From an uncultured Actinomycetes bacterium (GTDB lineage: Bacteria; Actinomycetota; Actinomycetes; Nanopelagicales; Nanopelagicaceae): 64,000 nucleotides of DNA. The stretch covers positions 62,001 to 126,000 of the forward strand of contig CAILXX010000001.1 in the NCBI GenBank assembly GCA_903838295.1, in the 5' to 3' direction. Positions 11,033 to 21,043 of this stretch are shown here, in pieces (position 1 is the stretch's first letter; every line of letters begins with the position of its first letter). The translations under genes and the position numbers were made by a program. The notes beneath the pieces were generated by a model that saw only the letters and a list, made by a program, of their open reading frames with translations, was not told the DNA's origin and searched no databases.

Positions 11033-11721
11033 TAGTCCGCACTCCTTAAGAAGCTCTCCTGCAAGTACTCGTTGTTCTTGCGTTCTCGGCCAATTGTAGT
11101 TTCCTTGCCATGCCCGGGAAGTACAATAAGATCATCATTGAGGCCCAAAATTACATTGCGGAGAGATTTCTTCATAGCCGCGGAAGATCCGAGCAATAAA
11201 TCAGTGCGGCCGATGGAATTTTCAAACAAGACATCACCTGATATCAGGTACTCGTTCTCCACGATAAAGACCGTTGAACCTGGCGTGTGACCCGGAGTAT
11301 GCCTAACCTGCAGGTTGAATCCCGCTATTGATATTTCTAATCCATCGACCAGCTCACGAACTTCTCCGGGCTCAGAGAATGATGTAGCTCCCATCTCTTC
11401 AAGGATAGGAAGTGCCGGGCCACCAGGAGTCAAGATCCCCGCTGGATTTTCCAGAAATGGTCGATCCTTAGGATGAATATATGTCGCAAGGCCATATTTT
11501 TCGTCGAGAGGTTTTACCGAGAAAGTATGGTCAATATGACCGTGCGTTAGGATCGTTGCGATCGGCTTAAGGTTGTGCCTCTCTAGGCGCTCTGAAATCG
11601 CACCCACCATATTGGGAACAGCCATCCCTGGGTCCACGACAAAACATTCGGAATTTTTTCCGGGTGCAAAAATCCAGCAGTTGGTTCCAAAATACTGCGC
11701 TTGGAGCACCTCTAAAATCAC
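11032..11721 (-). CDS. Metallo-beta-lactamase-fold hydrolase (glyoxalase II-like)
   Basis: About 229 residues with the full MBL zinc motif THGHIDHT, later HTPGHTPGS, SGDVLF and the terminal PGHGKETTIGRER. A gene of this type sits upstream of hisS in many actinobacteria; the substrate is unknown, with thioesters such as S-lactoylglutathione analogues a guess. The open frame reaches a TTG at 11745. The GTG at 11721 is preferred because AAAGGTGAG lies a few bases upstream and the protein then begins VILEVLQAQYFG, as is typical of the family. Confidence 0.85.
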   Translation of the reverse strand: MILEVLQAQYFGTNCWIFAPGKNSECFVVDPGMAVPNMVGAISERLERHNLKPIATILTHGHIDHTFSVKPLDEKYGLATYIHPKDRPFLENPAGILTPGGPALPILEEMGATSFSEPGEVRELVDGLEISIAGFNLQVRHTPGHTPGSTVFIVENEYLISGDVLFENSIGRTDLLLGSSAAMKKSLRNVILGLNDDLIVLPGHGKETTIGRERKNNEYLQESFLRSAD

Positions 11722-11776
11722 CTGGATACTCACCTTTGCGCTCAAAACTGGGGTGGGCTTTCCCCCAGATAGGCTT

Positions 11777-11830
11777 TAAGGGTACCGTTAACCCTTATCC
11801 ATACGGGGCAAGAACCGCCATTGGCGGTTC
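11777..11830. promoter_or_regulatory. Two adjacent inverted repeats in a divergent promoter region
   Basis: In the 190-nt gap between the divergent MBL hydrolase and DUF349 genes. TAAGGGT (11777-11783) and ACCCTTA (11791-11797) flank a 7-nt spacer. GAACCGCCA (11812-11820) and TGGCGGTTC (11822-11830) form a perfect 19-nt palindrome around one central base. Neither is followed by a T-run, so operator sites or 5'-UTR structures are more likely than terminators. The binding factor is unknown. Confidence 0.55.
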
Positions 11831-11911
11831 ACGTCCAGAACACGATAACGGAAGATCGATTGCCACTTACAAGCCGGGCCATCGATTCACGCGCAACCAA
11901 AGGAGTAAGCA

Positions 11912-13204
11912 ATGGATCAGAACGAGAACAATCTAAGTGCCGCATCGGCTTTGATTGGAGATCCGGCTAAATTTGGTCGTGTAGGTGATGATGGAATTGT
12001 TTACGTACTTACTCCAGAAGGTGAACGAGCTGTCGGCTCATATCCAGGAAAGACATCAGAAGAGGCGCTCGCCTATTTTGTGCGCAAATTTGAATCACTT
12101 GCCTCAGAAGTAGCTTTATTAGCGGCACGTATCAAAAGTGGGGCGATGGTCCCAGCTGATGCACGTTCGGCCGTCGCAAAGCTTAAGGATCAAATTTCCA
12201 ATCTTAATGGTGTGGGTGATCTAGCAACTCTTGCCAAATCAGTTGAACAGATTCCGGAGCTAATTGAGCAACATAAAGCTGCCTACGAAGCTCGTAAAGC
12301 AATCGAAAACGCTGCAAAGGAAGCTAAGCGCGCGGAAGCAACCTTGATCAAGGAGAAACTAGTCGTAGAAGCAGAGTCATTGGCGCTCTCAGAAAGTTGG
12401 AAGAATACTGGCGATCGTCTCAAAACTTTGCTCGATGAGTGGAAAGTTGCGCCTCGCTTAGATAAAAAATCTGATGCCGACTTATGGAAGCGTTTTTCCA
12501 GTGCTAGAAACAAATTCGACAAACGTCGACGTACTCACTTTGCTCAGTTAGAAGTACAGAGTGCTGCAGTTGCCCAGACAAAGAGTCAGATCGTCGATGA
12601 AGCGAAGAAACTTGCAACTTCTAAAGAGTGGCTACCTACGGCTAATCGTTTTAAAGAGCTCATGGATGCCTGGAAAGCCGCAGGGCGCGGTAAGAAGAAT
12701 GTTGACACCAAACTTTGGGAAGAATTTAAGACCGCTCAAGATGCGTTTTTTAGCGCCAAAAAAGCCGACCTCGAAAAGCGCCAAGGTACGATGGCCGCCA
12801 ATCTGACTAAGCGTGAAGAATTGATTAAAGAGATAGAGGCGCTGATCCCCGTAAGCGATGTAAAAGCCGCTAAAAAGAAGTTCCATGATCTGCTGGAAAA
12901 ATGGGATCGAATTGGCATGACAGAACGAAACAAGCGATCCGCTCTTGAACAACGTCTCGAAAAGGTACAGACCGAGATCGAATCACTTCATGAAGAGGTT
13001 GCCAGGCGCACAGATCCAACTGCTATCGCACACGCCAATAACGTTGTTCAGGGCTTGCTAGATGCGATTGAAGGGTACGAGAAACAAGCAGTTAAAGCAG
13101 AGGCCGCGGGTCAAACTGCGAAAGCCATGGTGGCTCGTGAGGCCGCCGCCGCTCGCCGCTCCTGGTTGACGGAAGCTCAAAAAGGTTTAGCTGACTTTAA
13201 ATAA
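11912..13204 (+). CDS. DUF349 domain coiled-coil protein
   Basis: 430 residues, rich in Ala, Lys and Glu. The N-terminal domain of about 70 residues (FGRVGDDGIVYVLTPEGER) is followed by a helical segment. Then come repeated DUF349 units, each with a pattern like W...ADRFKELMDAWKAAGR..D..LWEEFKTAQDAFF (about 165-215 and 232-285), and a long coiled-coil tail. DUF349 proteins are common just upstream of relA in actinobacteria; function unknown. GGAG lies about 6 nt before the ATG. It ends 3 nt from the convergent relA. Confidence 0.88.
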   Translation: MDQNENNLSAASALIGDPAKFGRVGDDGIVYVLTPEGERAVGSYPGKTSEEALAYFVRKFESLASEVALLAARIKSGAMVPADARSAVAKLKDQISNLNGVGDLATLAKSVEQIPELIEQHKAAYEARKAIENAAKEAKRAEATLIKEKLVVEAESLALSESWKNTGDRLKTLLDEWKVAPRLDKKSDADLWKRFSSARNKFDKRRRTHFAQLEVQSAAVAQTKSQIVDEAKKLATSKEWLPTANRFKELMDAWKAAGRGKKNVDTKLWEEFKTAQDAFFSAKKADLEKRQGTMAANLTKREELIKEIEALIPVSDVKAAKKKFHDLLEKWDRIGMTERNKRSALEQRLEKVQTEIESLHEEVARRTDPTAIAHANNVVQGLLDAIEGYEKQAVKAEAAGQTAKAMVAREAAAARRSWLTEAQKGLADFK

Positions 13205-13207
13205 ATC

Positions 13208-15373
13208 TTAATTGTTGGTGACACGATTAACGTCATAAACACCTTCAACGTTTCGCACCGCTGATAGGACCGAATCTAAATGCAGTGCATCCGCCATTTC
13301 GAAGGTAAATCGAGATATGGCCGTGCGGTCCTTAGAAGTGCTGACGGAGGCATTAAGTATATTCACGTGTTCTTCTGAAAGGGTTCGAGTTATATCCGAA
13401 AGTAAACCCGCCCGATCCAATGCCTCTACCTGAATGTTCACAAGGAATAGCGATTTGGCGCTGGAATTCCATTTCACTCCTACTATTCGATCACCTTGAT
13501 TCTCCTGAAGATCATTAATGTTGATGCAATTTAGACGATGCACGCTGACACCACTTCCCCGAGTAACAAACCCGGTTATTTCATCGCCAGGAACTGGTGT
13601 GCAACACCTAGCTAACTTGACCAAGAGATCCCCCGCGCCATCAACATCAACACCAGAGGAGTTTCTTTTCGCCGGAGCGATCTTGTGTAGTAGATGGCCC
13701 AAATCATCATCTGTTGCACCTTCATCTTCACCGATCTGCGCTGCAAGTTTTTCAATTACTGATGCGGCAGAAATATGTCCGTTACCAACTGATGCATAGA
13801 GAGATTCGATATCAGGGAAATGCAATTCGTGAGCAAGTTCTAGGATCGCCTGCCCTGCGAGCAACTTTTGAAGCGGCAAACCTGCTTTACGCATCTGTCG
13901 AGCGATCGACTCTTGCCCCGCCTCAATCGCCTCTTCGCGCCGTTCCTTGGAGAACCACGCCTTAATTTTGGAGCGAGCCCGTGGCGACTTTACAAAATTT
14001 AGCCAATCATGACTTGGGGCTGCATTTGGATGCTTATTTGTGACGACATCGACTACATCGCCGTTGGCGAGGACGGACTCTAGCGGAACTAATTTTCCAT
14101 TTACCTTCGCACCCACGCAACGATTCCCAACTTCAGTATGCACAGCATAAGCAAAGTCAACGGGGGTAGAACCAGCTGGAAGAGCAACCACGCTCCCCTT
14201 CGGCGTGAAGACGAATACTTCTGGAGTACGAAGGTCGTATCGCAAGGTGTCGAGAAAATCACCGACATCTTCACTCTCTTGCTGCCATTCGTGAAGTTGC
14301 TTAAGCCATATAACCCCGGGATCGTTGTCTGCTCCCTGTGGACCTTTAAGCTTGTACTTCCAATGTGCAGCGATACCAAATTCTGCTCGAGCATGCATGT
14401 CAGAAGTTCGAATCTGAATCTCGACCGCTTTTCCATTTGGACCGATAACCGTCGTATGTAACGATTGATATAAATTGAACTTAGGCATTGCAATGTAATC
14501 CTTGAATCGCCCCGGAATTGGACTCCATCTGGCGTGGATAGCGCCGAGAACTGCGTAACAATCTCGAACATCTTCGACAATTACTCGGATGCCTACTAGA
14601 TCATAAATATCGTTGAAATCTCTACCCCGTACCACCATCTTCTGAAAGACGCTGTACAGGTGCTTCTGTCGCCCTTTAACCGAAGCCTTGATCTCTTCAC
14701 TCGCCAGATCTTCCTCTATCTGTCTGGTCACTTCGTCCGTGAACTTAGCTCGAAGTGGAGAGCGCTCACTTACCAATCTCTCGATCTCTTCAAATTTCTT
14801 TGGCTCTAAGACCTTAAAAGATAAGTCTTCTAGCTCCCATTTGATTGCATTCATCCCTAGCCGGTGAGCAAGAGGCGCATAGATATCTAACGTTTCTCGT
14901 GCTTTACGGGTCGCGGATTCTGCCGACACAAATTGCCAGGTCCGTGCATTATGCAAGCGATCCGCGAGTTTGATTACAAGAACGCGGATGTCCTTCGACA
15001 TGGCGACGACCATTTTGCGCAATGTTTCCGCTTCTGCGCTAGGGCCATAGGTCAACTTATCTAGCTTGGTCACACCATCAACCAACTGAACTACTTCAGA
15101 GCCAAAATCCTTCTTCAGCCCCTCAAGTGAGTAAGGAGTATCTTCCAGTGTGTCGTGAAGCAGGGCCGCGGTTATCGTTGCTTGATCCATACCTAAACTA
15201 GCTAAAATTTCTGCGACAGCTATTGGGTGAGTTATGTACGGTTCACCAGATTTACGAAATTGTCCTTCATGGGATCGGCAAGCTACTTCATAAGCACGTA
15301 GCAATTCAGATTCGTTATACCCCACCAAGTTCTCAGAGAGAACCTTGGCAAGCGGAGTTAGCAGAGCGTCCAT
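13208..15373 (-). CDS. relA: Bifunctional (p)ppGpp synthetase/hydrolase, RelA/SpoT type
   Basis: Makes and degrades the stringent-response alarmone. Domain order over 721 residues: HD hydrolase (YITHPIAVAEILASLG, then LLHDTLEDT near 70-78), synthetase (FKDYIAMPKFNLYQSLHTT about 291-309, and EIQIRT), TGS (VFVFTPKGSVVALPAGSTPVDF about 386-408), and ACT at the C-terminus (LDRAGLLSDITRTLSEEHVN). Both catalytic domains look intact. A strong AGGAGG lies 5-6 nt before the ATG. secF ends 20 nt upstream. Confidence 0.97.
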   Translation of the reverse strand: MDALLTPLAKVLSENLVGYNESELLRAYEVACRSHEGQFRKSGEPYITHPIAVAEILASLGMDQATITAALLHDTLEDTPYSLEGLKKDFGSEVVQLVDGVTKLDKLTYGPSAEAETLRKMVVAMSKDIRVLVIKLADRLHNARTWQFVSAESATRKARETLDIYAPLAHRLGMNAIKWELEDLSFKVLEPKKFEEIERLVSERSPLRAKFTDEVTRQIEEDLASEEIKASVKGRQKHLYSVFQKMVVRGRDFNDIYDLVGIRVIVEDVRDCYAVLGAIHARWSPIPGRFKDYIAMPKFNLYQSLHTTVIGPNGKAVEIQIRTSDMHARAEFGIAAHWKYKLKGPQGADNDPGVIWLKQLHEWQQESEDVGDFLDTLRYDLRTPEVFVFTPKGSVVALPAGSTPVDFAYAVHTEVGNRCVGAKVNGKLVPLESVLANGDVVDVVTNKHPNAAPSHDWLNFVKSPRARSKIKAWFSKERREEAIEAGQESIARQMRKAGLPLQKLLAGQAILELAHELHFPDIESLYASVGNGHISAASVIEKLAAQIGEDEGATDDDLGHLLHKIAPAKRNSSGVDVDGAGDLLVKLARCCTPVPGDEITGFVTRGSGVSVHRLNCININDLQENQGDRIVGVKWNSSAKSLFLVNIQVEALDRAGLLSDITRTLSEEHVNILNASVSTSKDRTAISRFTFEMADALHLDSVLSAVRNVEGVYDVNRVTNN

Positions 15374-15393
15374 CGCTTCCTCCTAACGACTAT

Positions 15394-16485
15394 TTAGCGA
15401 CGGCCTCTGCGCTTGGGTTGATTGCGTGGCCCACGATCACGATTCTCTTTTGAATGAGTAGAGGTAACGATCCCGGCGACTTCTGCATCACCCTTGATGA
15501 CTACTTCAGAAGATAAACCTGCTGCCCCACGTTGGGCTACGCGCTTTGCGAGTGCCTTCATGGCCGGTTCGCGTTCACGTAACGTCGCCAGAATTGGGCT
15601 GGCAACGAAGATCGAAGAATATGTTCCGGTAGCTAGGCCAATGAAGAGGGCTAACGACAGATCTTTTAAAGTTCCTGCGCCTAACAAGCCAGCACCGACA
15701 AACAGAATCGAGGCCACTGGCAACAAGGCGATCAAAGAGGTGTTGAAGGAGCGAACCAATGTCTGATTGACGGCCAAGTTAGCTGCCTGAGAATATGTAT
15801 ATTTCCCAGTGCTTGTGATCGACCGAGTATTCTCTCGAACCTTGTCGAATACCACGACGGTGTCATACAACGAATAACCCAAAATAGTTAGGAATCCGAT
15901 AACGGTCGCTGGGGTAACATCGAAACCAATTAACGCATAAATGCCAACAGTGATGAACACGTCGTGCATCACAGCAATAATTGCGGCCGTGGCCATCTTC
16001 GGTTCGAAGGCAAAAGCGAGATACAACATAACTATAAGCAGGAAAGCGATCAGAGCTTGTATCGCTTTATGAGTGATGTCTTTACCCCAAGAAGGACCAA
16101 TACTCATCACGTTGATACTTGTTCCAGCTATTCCAAAATCTTTAATGATTGCGCTCTGAATCGCATCGTTTTGTTGATTGGTCAACGAACCAGTCGTTAT
16201 CTGAATCTTGTTCGAACCGATCTTCTGGACGATCGTCTCTGAGACGATACCTGCATCGGTAACTGCCTTTTGTCCTTCAGCGATAGTTGCCCCAGTCTGC
16301 GTAAATGTAAACTGTGAACCACCCTTAAATTCGATTCCCAAATGTAAACCTTGGACACCCAGAGAAACTGCGCTGATAATAATCACTAGCCCAGATAAGG
16401 CGTACCAACGACGACGATTACCGATGATGTTGAAGGATTTTTCGCCACGATAGAGGCGACCACCCATTCCTGATAAACGTGACAT
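15394..16485 (-). CDS. secF: Protein-export membrane protein SecF
   Basis: Subunit of the SecDF proton-driven export auxiliary complex. 363 residues and six predicted membrane segments. A first segment near 28-46 is followed by the periplasmic domain (GIEFKGGSQFTF). Five further segments contain GYSLYDTVVVFDKVREN near 204-220, the family hallmark. The tail is long, basic and probably cytoplasmic (ENRDRGPRNQPKRRGRR). It starts immediately after the secD stop with no gap. Confidence 0.96.
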   Translation of the reverse strand: MSRLSGMGGRLYRGEKSFNIIGNRRRWYALSGLVIIISAVSLGVQGLHLGIEFKGGSQFTFTQTGATIAEGQKAVTDAGIVSETIVQKIGSNKIQITTGSLTNQQNDAIQSAIIKDFGIAGTSINVMSIGPSWGKDITHKAIQALIAFLLIVMLYLAFAFEPKMATAAIIAVMHDVFITVGIYALIGFDVTPATVIGFLTILGYSLYDTVVVFDKVRENTRSITSTGKYTYSQAANLAVNQTLVRSFNTSLIALLPVASILFVGAGLLGAGTLKDLSLALFIGLATGTYSSIFVASPILATLREREPAMKALAKRVAQRGAAGLSSEVVIKGDAEVAGIVTSTHSKENRDRGPRNQPKRRGRR

Positions 16486-18066
16486 TTAAGCAACGTCCTT
16501 TCCGCTAATAACACCCAAGCTAGATGCAGAGAAACCCGAAAGAGCATGTCCATTTGCATAGAAGCTAACTCGGGAGAGAAGACTGACCAGCGGCTTTGTG
16601 AAGAGGAAGACCACGACCAAGTCAACCAAGGTGGTTAAACCTAAGGTGAAAGCAAATCCACGAACATCTCCTACGGCAAAGAAATAAAGCAGAGCAGAAG
16701 CGATAAGTGAGACTGAGTCAGCAACCAAAATAGTTCGACGTGCTCGATTCCATCCAGTATCTACTGCCGTACGCAATGAACGACCGTCACGCACTTCGTC
16801 TCGCAATCTTTCAAAATAAACAATGAACGAGTCCGCGGTGATACCGATCGAAACAATCGCTCCTGCAATACCTGCTAGCGAGAGAGTGAAACCGATCCAC
16901 TTTCCTAAAAGCAGGAATAGCAAATATGTAATCACTCCAGCAATACTTAATGAGCCTACGCTCACGACGCCAAGACCTCGGTAATAGAACACCGAGTACA
17001 GGACTACAAGGATGAGACCTAGTAAGCCTGCTAGAAGTCCAGCGCGCAACTGATCTGCGCCTAATGTTGGCGAAACTTGCTGTACATCTCCCCTATCAAA
17101 AGCCAGTGGAAGAGCGCCGTACTTGAGAACATTTGAGAGATCAGACGCTGATGCTTGGTTGAATCCACCCGTGATCTGAGCGCTTCCAGCCGTGATGGCT
17201 TCATTAATTCTTGGCGCTTCGATAACCAGGCCGTCCAAGACGATAGCTACTTCATTTTGTGGCGCGGCAAGCTTTGTGACACTTGATGTAAGGGCCCCAA
17301 ATTGAGAAGTTCCGTTCCCATTAAAATTAAGCAGAACCATCCAACCATTGCCGTTTGTTTGGTCAAGAACCGCGCTAGCTTTTGCAACATCTGTACCAAC
17401 TACTTGGGCCGGCGCCAAAACATATTTCGTAACACCATCTCTGCTGCAAGAAACTATAGAAGATTTCGGATCATCAATATTTCCGCCTTGACGGTTTATT
17501 GCCTTCGTGCAATCTAGGGCAGCAAATTGCGCATTGAGAGCGGGTGTTACGCCATTCGGGAATGTCGGAGCCGCGGCGGTAGGTTTAGATACAACTTTCT
17601 TACCATTCTTATCTGTAGTAGTAGTTGTTGTGGAAACTGTATTTGTCTGAGTGCTTGTTGCATTGCCCCCACCAGAGGCCAGTACTTGGCGGAATCTAAG
17701 CTCTGCTGTCTGCCCAACGAGATCAACAATGTGTTGGCCTGTATCTCCCGGAACAGAAATCACAATTTGCTGATTGTTACCAGTTCCCTGAGCCGTTACC
17801 TGACTTTCAGCAACACCAAGTGAGTTAACGCGCTGACGAATAATCGATACCGCTTGATTGATCGCTGCCGTAGATACTTTGCCACCGGCAGCAACACGTG
17901 GTTGCAAGGTCACACTTGTCCCACCTCGAAGATCCAGACCGAGCTTCACCTTGTCATTCTGAAAAAAAGCCAGAGCTCCAAAGGCGATGAGAACGACGGC
18001 GACAATGGCCAGGGTTCGACCAGGTCTAGACGAGGTCTTGAGTGATTTCGAAATATTGGCAGACAT
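16486..18066 (-). CDS. secD: Protein-export membrane protein SecD
   Basis: Partner of SecF, 526 residues. There is one N-terminal membrane segment (about 18-38), then KLGLDLRGGTSVTLQP. A large extracytoplasmic region with a Thr-rich low-complexity insertion (about 148-170) follows. Five C-terminal membrane segments include GITADSFIVYFERLRDEVRDGRS near 417-439. Between ruvB and secF, as in other actinobacteria. Confidence 0.96.
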   Translation of the reverse strand: MSANISKSLKTSSRPGRTLAIVAVVLIAFGALAFFQNDKVKLGLDLRGGTSVTLQPRVAAGGKVSTAAINQAVSIIRQRVNSLGVAESQVTAQGTGNNQQIVISVPGDTGQHIVDLVGQTAELRFRQVLASGGGNATSTQTNTVSTTTTTTDKNGKKVVSKPTAAAPTFPNGVTPALNAQFAALDCTKAINRQGGNIDDPKSSIVSCSRDGVTKYVLAPAQVVGTDVAKASAVLDQTNGNGWMVLLNFNGNGTSQFGALTSSVTKLAAPQNEVAIVLDGLVIEAPRINEAITAGSAQITGGFNQASASDLSNVLKYGALPLAFDRGDVQQVSPTLGADQLRAGLLAGLLGLILVVLYSVFYYRGLGVVSVGSLSIAGVITYLLFLLLGKWIGFTLSLAGIAGAIVSIGITADSFIVYFERLRDEVRDGRSLRTAVDTGWNRARRTILVADSVSLIASALLYFFAVGDVRGFAFTLGLTTLVDLVVVFLFTKPLVSLLSRVSFYANGHALSGFSASSLGVISGKDVA

Positions 18067-18077
18067 AAGAGGTAAGT

Positions 18078-19115
18078 CTAGGCATCAAGAGCAGGCATGT
18101 CGAAAATACCGAGATCTCCCTGAGGTGGAGTGAGTCCCAAATGAGCCCAACTAGCAGGCGTAGCGACCCTTCCTCTAGGTGTTCTGGCGATTAAGCCCCT
18201 GCGGACTAGAAATGGCTCACATAGCCCTTCGATTGTCTCTGATTCTTCGCCAAGAGACATGGCTAACGTAGAAATACCCACTGGACCACCGTTGAATCGT
18301 TTGATCAAAATTTCTAAAAGTGCTTTATCAAGTCGGTCCAGGCCAATGTGGTCCACTTCGTACATTTCTAGCGCTGCCTGCGCCGATGACAAGTTGATAG
18401 AACCGTTCCCATGAACTTGGGCGTAATCTCGAACTCTACGCAATAACCGATTTGCAACACGAGGTGTACCCCTCGATCGCGAACCAATCTCTGATACAGC
18501 TGAATCATCGATTGCTACTTTCAATAGATCGGCACTTCTGCGGACAATCGTTGCCAGGTCCACATCATCATAAAAATCTAACTGAGCAGTAAAACCGAAT
18601 CGATCACGCAAGGGACTGGGTAACAAACCCGCTCGAGTAGTTGCCCCAACTAAAGTGAACTGCGGTAAGGAAAGTGGGATCGCCGTCGCTCCTGCGCCTT
18701 TACCCACAATCACATCGACTCGGAAATCTTCCATTGCCAAATACAACATCTCTTCGGCGGGTCTTGACATTCGATGAATTTCGTCCAGAAAAAGTATCTC
18801 TCCTTCGACAAGAGAGGAAAGAATTGACGCCAGATCACCGGCGTGCTGAATTGCTGGACCACTTGTGATCCGTAGCGGAGCATTCATTTCTGATGCAATG
18901 ATCATCGCCAACGTTGTCTTACCCAGTCCCGGTGGACCTGAAAGAAGGATGTGATCAGCTGAATTCTTTCGAGTACGAGCCGCAGTCAAGAGGAGATCTA
19001 TCTGTGAAGCGACACGTTGTTGACCAACAAACTCTTTGAGCGATTTTGGCCTTAGCGCTAATTCTTGTGCGCGTTCTACATCATCTGCATCCGGCCCAAG
19101 GATCGATTCAGTCAT
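18078..19115 (-). CDS. ruvB: Holliday junction branch migration helicase RuvB
   Basis: AAA+ motor of the RuvABC complex. 345 residues. Walker [13 protein letters not shown] lies near 60-71, Walker [10 protein letters not shown] near 111, sensor [19 protein letters not shown] near 157-175, and a winged-helix domain at the C-terminus ([17 protein letters not shown]). Its ATG overlaps the ruvA stop by 4 nt. Confidence 0.98.
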   Translation of the reverse strand: MTESILGPDADDVERAQELALRPKSLKEFVGQQRVASQIDLLLTAARTRKNSADHILLSGPPGLGKTTLAMIIASEMNAPLRITSGPAIQHAGDLASILSSLVEGEILFLDEIHRMSRPAEEMLYLAMEDFRVDVIVGKGAGATAIPLSLPQFTLVGATTRAGLLPSPLRDRFGFTAQLDFYDDVDLATIVRRSADLLKVAIDDSAVSEIGSRSRGTPRVANRLLRRVRDYAQVHGNGSINLSSAQAALEMYEVDHIGLDRLDKALLEILIKRFNGGPVGISTLAMSLGEESETIEGLCEPFLVRRGLIARTPRGRVATPASWAHLGLTPPQGDLGIFDMPALDA

Positions 19116-19702
19116 CGGCTAGGCCCAGTCGATAGGGCTGCGCGAAGTAATTCTGCGATAGGTATCTCCGATGCGCTACCAAATTGAGCTGCAACCATTT
19201 CGATACGCTCTTCACTCTGTCGAAGAGAGTAACCAAGGCCCACTAAAGCACTATTGAGTTGTTCTCTCCAAGCGCCCACAACTGGCGATTGCGCAGATAC
19301 GAAAGCCCCCAACTTCTCTTTCAACTCTAGTACCAATCGTTGAGCACCTTTTTTTCCTAGTCCTGGAATCTTCTCGAGAATAGATGAATTTTCAGATTTA
19401 ATGGCACTCACAAGCTCTGGCACATCGTAAACAGTGAGAGCGGATTGAGCCACCCTAGGCCCAATTCCTGTCACCGTCTGGAGAATTTCAAAGAGATCGC
19501 GAGCATCGGGTGTTTCAAACCCATACAGAGTGAGAGCATCTTCGCGCACGACAAGGACCGTATGCAGCGAGACCGACCTACCAACTGTTTGGTTCGCTGA
19601 CAAGCGTGGGCTTACATGTACCAACATGCCAACTCCACCCACTTCGACAACCATGGTATTGATTCGTAAAAGTTTGACGATACCGCTTATCGACGCGATC
19701 AC
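19112..19702 (-). CDS. ruvA: Holliday junction DNA-binding protein RuvA
   Basis: Binds four-way junctions and loads RuvB. From the GTG at 19702 the protein is 196 residues, beginning [12 protein letters not shown] as RuvA does. The frame is open to 19789, but the GTG gives a 4-nt GTGA overlap with the ruvC stop and the expected length. Domain I is an OB fold, domain II has helix-hairpin-helix motifs ([16 protein letters not shown] and [15 protein letters not shown]), and domain III is at the C-terminus. Confidence 0.96.
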   Translation of the reverse strand: MIASISGIVKLLRINTMVVEVGGVGMLVHVSPRLSANQTVGRSVSLHTVLVVREDALTLYGFETPDARDLFEILQTVTGIGPRVAQSALTVYDVPELVSAIKSENSSILEKIPGLGKKGAQRLVLELKEKLGAFVSAQSPVVGAWREQLNSALVGLGYSLRQSEERIEMVAAQFGSASEIPIAELLRAALSTGPSR

Positions 19703-20238
19703 CTCGATGCAACTTTCTTCAATCTTGCCCGCTCTTTCACGAGTGCCACTTCTAACTTTGCATTCCCGACTCCACGCCAGTGATGACAAATAGCCAAAGC
19801 CAAGGCATCAGTACTATCAACAGGCTTAGGAATTGTTTCAAGTCTTAATAATTTTTGAACCATCAATGCCACCTGTTTTTTGTCAGCCCTGCCCGAACCC
19901 GTCACTGCCGCCTTCACTTCAGATGGAGTGTGCATCGCAACTGTAATCCCAGCACGCGCTGCTAGTAACAAGGCCACACCCGCGGCTTGGCCCGTAGCCA
20001 TTGCCGTACGGACATTGAGTTGTGAAAAAACTCGTTCGACCGCAATGACATCAGGGCAAACCTTTGAGATCCACGAAGATATCTCTTCTTCCAATTGCAA
20101 AAGTCGAAATTCGAGCGCTGCATCAGGGGATGTTCGGATAACTCCAACATCCAACATCGTCAATATCCGCGATCCATTGCTTTCGACTACTCCAAGGCCA
20201 CATCGGGTTAAACCCGGATCAATCCCTAGAACTATCAT
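19699..20238 (-). CDS. ruvC: Holliday junction resolvase RuvC
   Basis: Endonuclease that resolves Holliday junctions. 179 residues, RNase H fold. The first acidic motif GIDPGLTRCGLGVVE is at 5-19, the second AVERVFSQLNVRTAMATGQAAG near 66-87, and the last acidic cluster near DSTDALALAICHH. First gene of ruvC-ruvA-ruvB; starts 13 nt after yebC. Confidence 0.96.
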   Translation of the reverse strand: MIVLGIDPGLTRCGLGVVESNGSRILTMLDVGVIRTSPDAALEFRLLQLEEEISSWISKVCPDVIAVERVFSQLNVRTAMATGQAAGVALLLAARAGITVAMHTPSEVKAAVTGSGRADKKQVALMVQKLLRLETIPKPVDSTDALALAICHHWRGVGNAKLEVALVKERARLKKVASR

Positions 20239-20251
20239 GAGGGCGAGCCTA

Positions 20252-21004
20252 TTAGCCGAGAGAGGCCATTACCTCGTCTGACACATCAAAATTGCCGTAG
20301 ACGTTCTGCACATCGTCCAATTCTTCAATTGCATCTATTAAGTTGAAGACCTTCGTAGCCGCTTCGGCATCAAGTTCTATCGAGAGCGACGGCAAAAACG
20401 AGGTATCGGCCGATTCGTAGTCCAGTCCTGCCGCCTGCAAAGAGGTACGTACAGCAATCAAATCACTCGGTTCTGAAACTATTTCGAATGAATCCCCTAA
20501 ATCATTGACCTCTTCACAACCTGCTTCAAGAACTACTTCCAGGATGCGATCTTCCGTCACGCCATCAACTTTCTTAACTATGACGACCCCTTTACGGTTG
20601 AACAAATATGAGACCGAACCAGGATCTGCCATGGTTCCCCCATTACGTGTAACCGCAACTCTAACTTCGGAGGCTGCACGATTTCGGCTATCCGTCAAGC
20701 ACTCGATCATCAGAGCTACTCCGCCAGCTGCATAACCTTCGTACATAATCGTCTGCCAATCCGCTCCACCAGATTCAAGACCGGCGCCACGCTTTACCGC
20801 ACGATCGATGTTGTCAGCCGGCATCGAATTCTTCTTAGCTTTTGCGATGGCATCAAAAAGAGTTGGATTACCATCGATATCGGCACCACCATTACGAGCC
20901 GCAATTTCAATCGCCTTGATCAACTTCGCAAAATTCTTTGCCCGCCGTGAATCTATGACGGCTTTTTTATGCTTTGTCGTTGCCCACTTGGAATGGCCTG
21001 ACAT
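20252..21004 (-). CDS. yebC: YebC/PmpR family regulatory or translation-associated protein
   Basis: 250 residues, full length. It starts [28 protein letters not shown] as the family does, with [22 protein letters not shown] near 70-91 and [18 protein letters not shown] in the middle. Family members have been described as transcriptional regulators and, more recently, as helpers of ribosomes stalled at proline tracts. Its place upstream of ruvC is conserved in many bacteria. Confidence 0.95.
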   Translation of the reverse strand: MSGHSKWATTKHKKAVIDSRRAKNFAKLIKAIEIAARNGGADIDGNPTLFDAIAKAKKNSMPADNIDRAVKRGAGLESGGADWQTIMYEGYAAGGVALMIECLTDSRNRAASEVRVAVTRNGGTMADPGSVSYLFNRKGVVIVKKVDGVTEDRILEVVLEAGCEEVNDLGDSFEIVSEPSDLIAVRTSLQAAGLDYESADTSFLPSLSIELDAEAATKVFNLIDAIEELDDVQNVYGNFDVSDEVMASLG

Positions 21005-21043
21005 CTACTTCTCCAACCTAATTACTAGAAACGTCACGCCTTG

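Noticed and set aside
14101-14580. 159-residue minus-strand frame in relA
   Set aside because: Alternative frame of the relA synthetase region; the real frame carries the conserved motifs.
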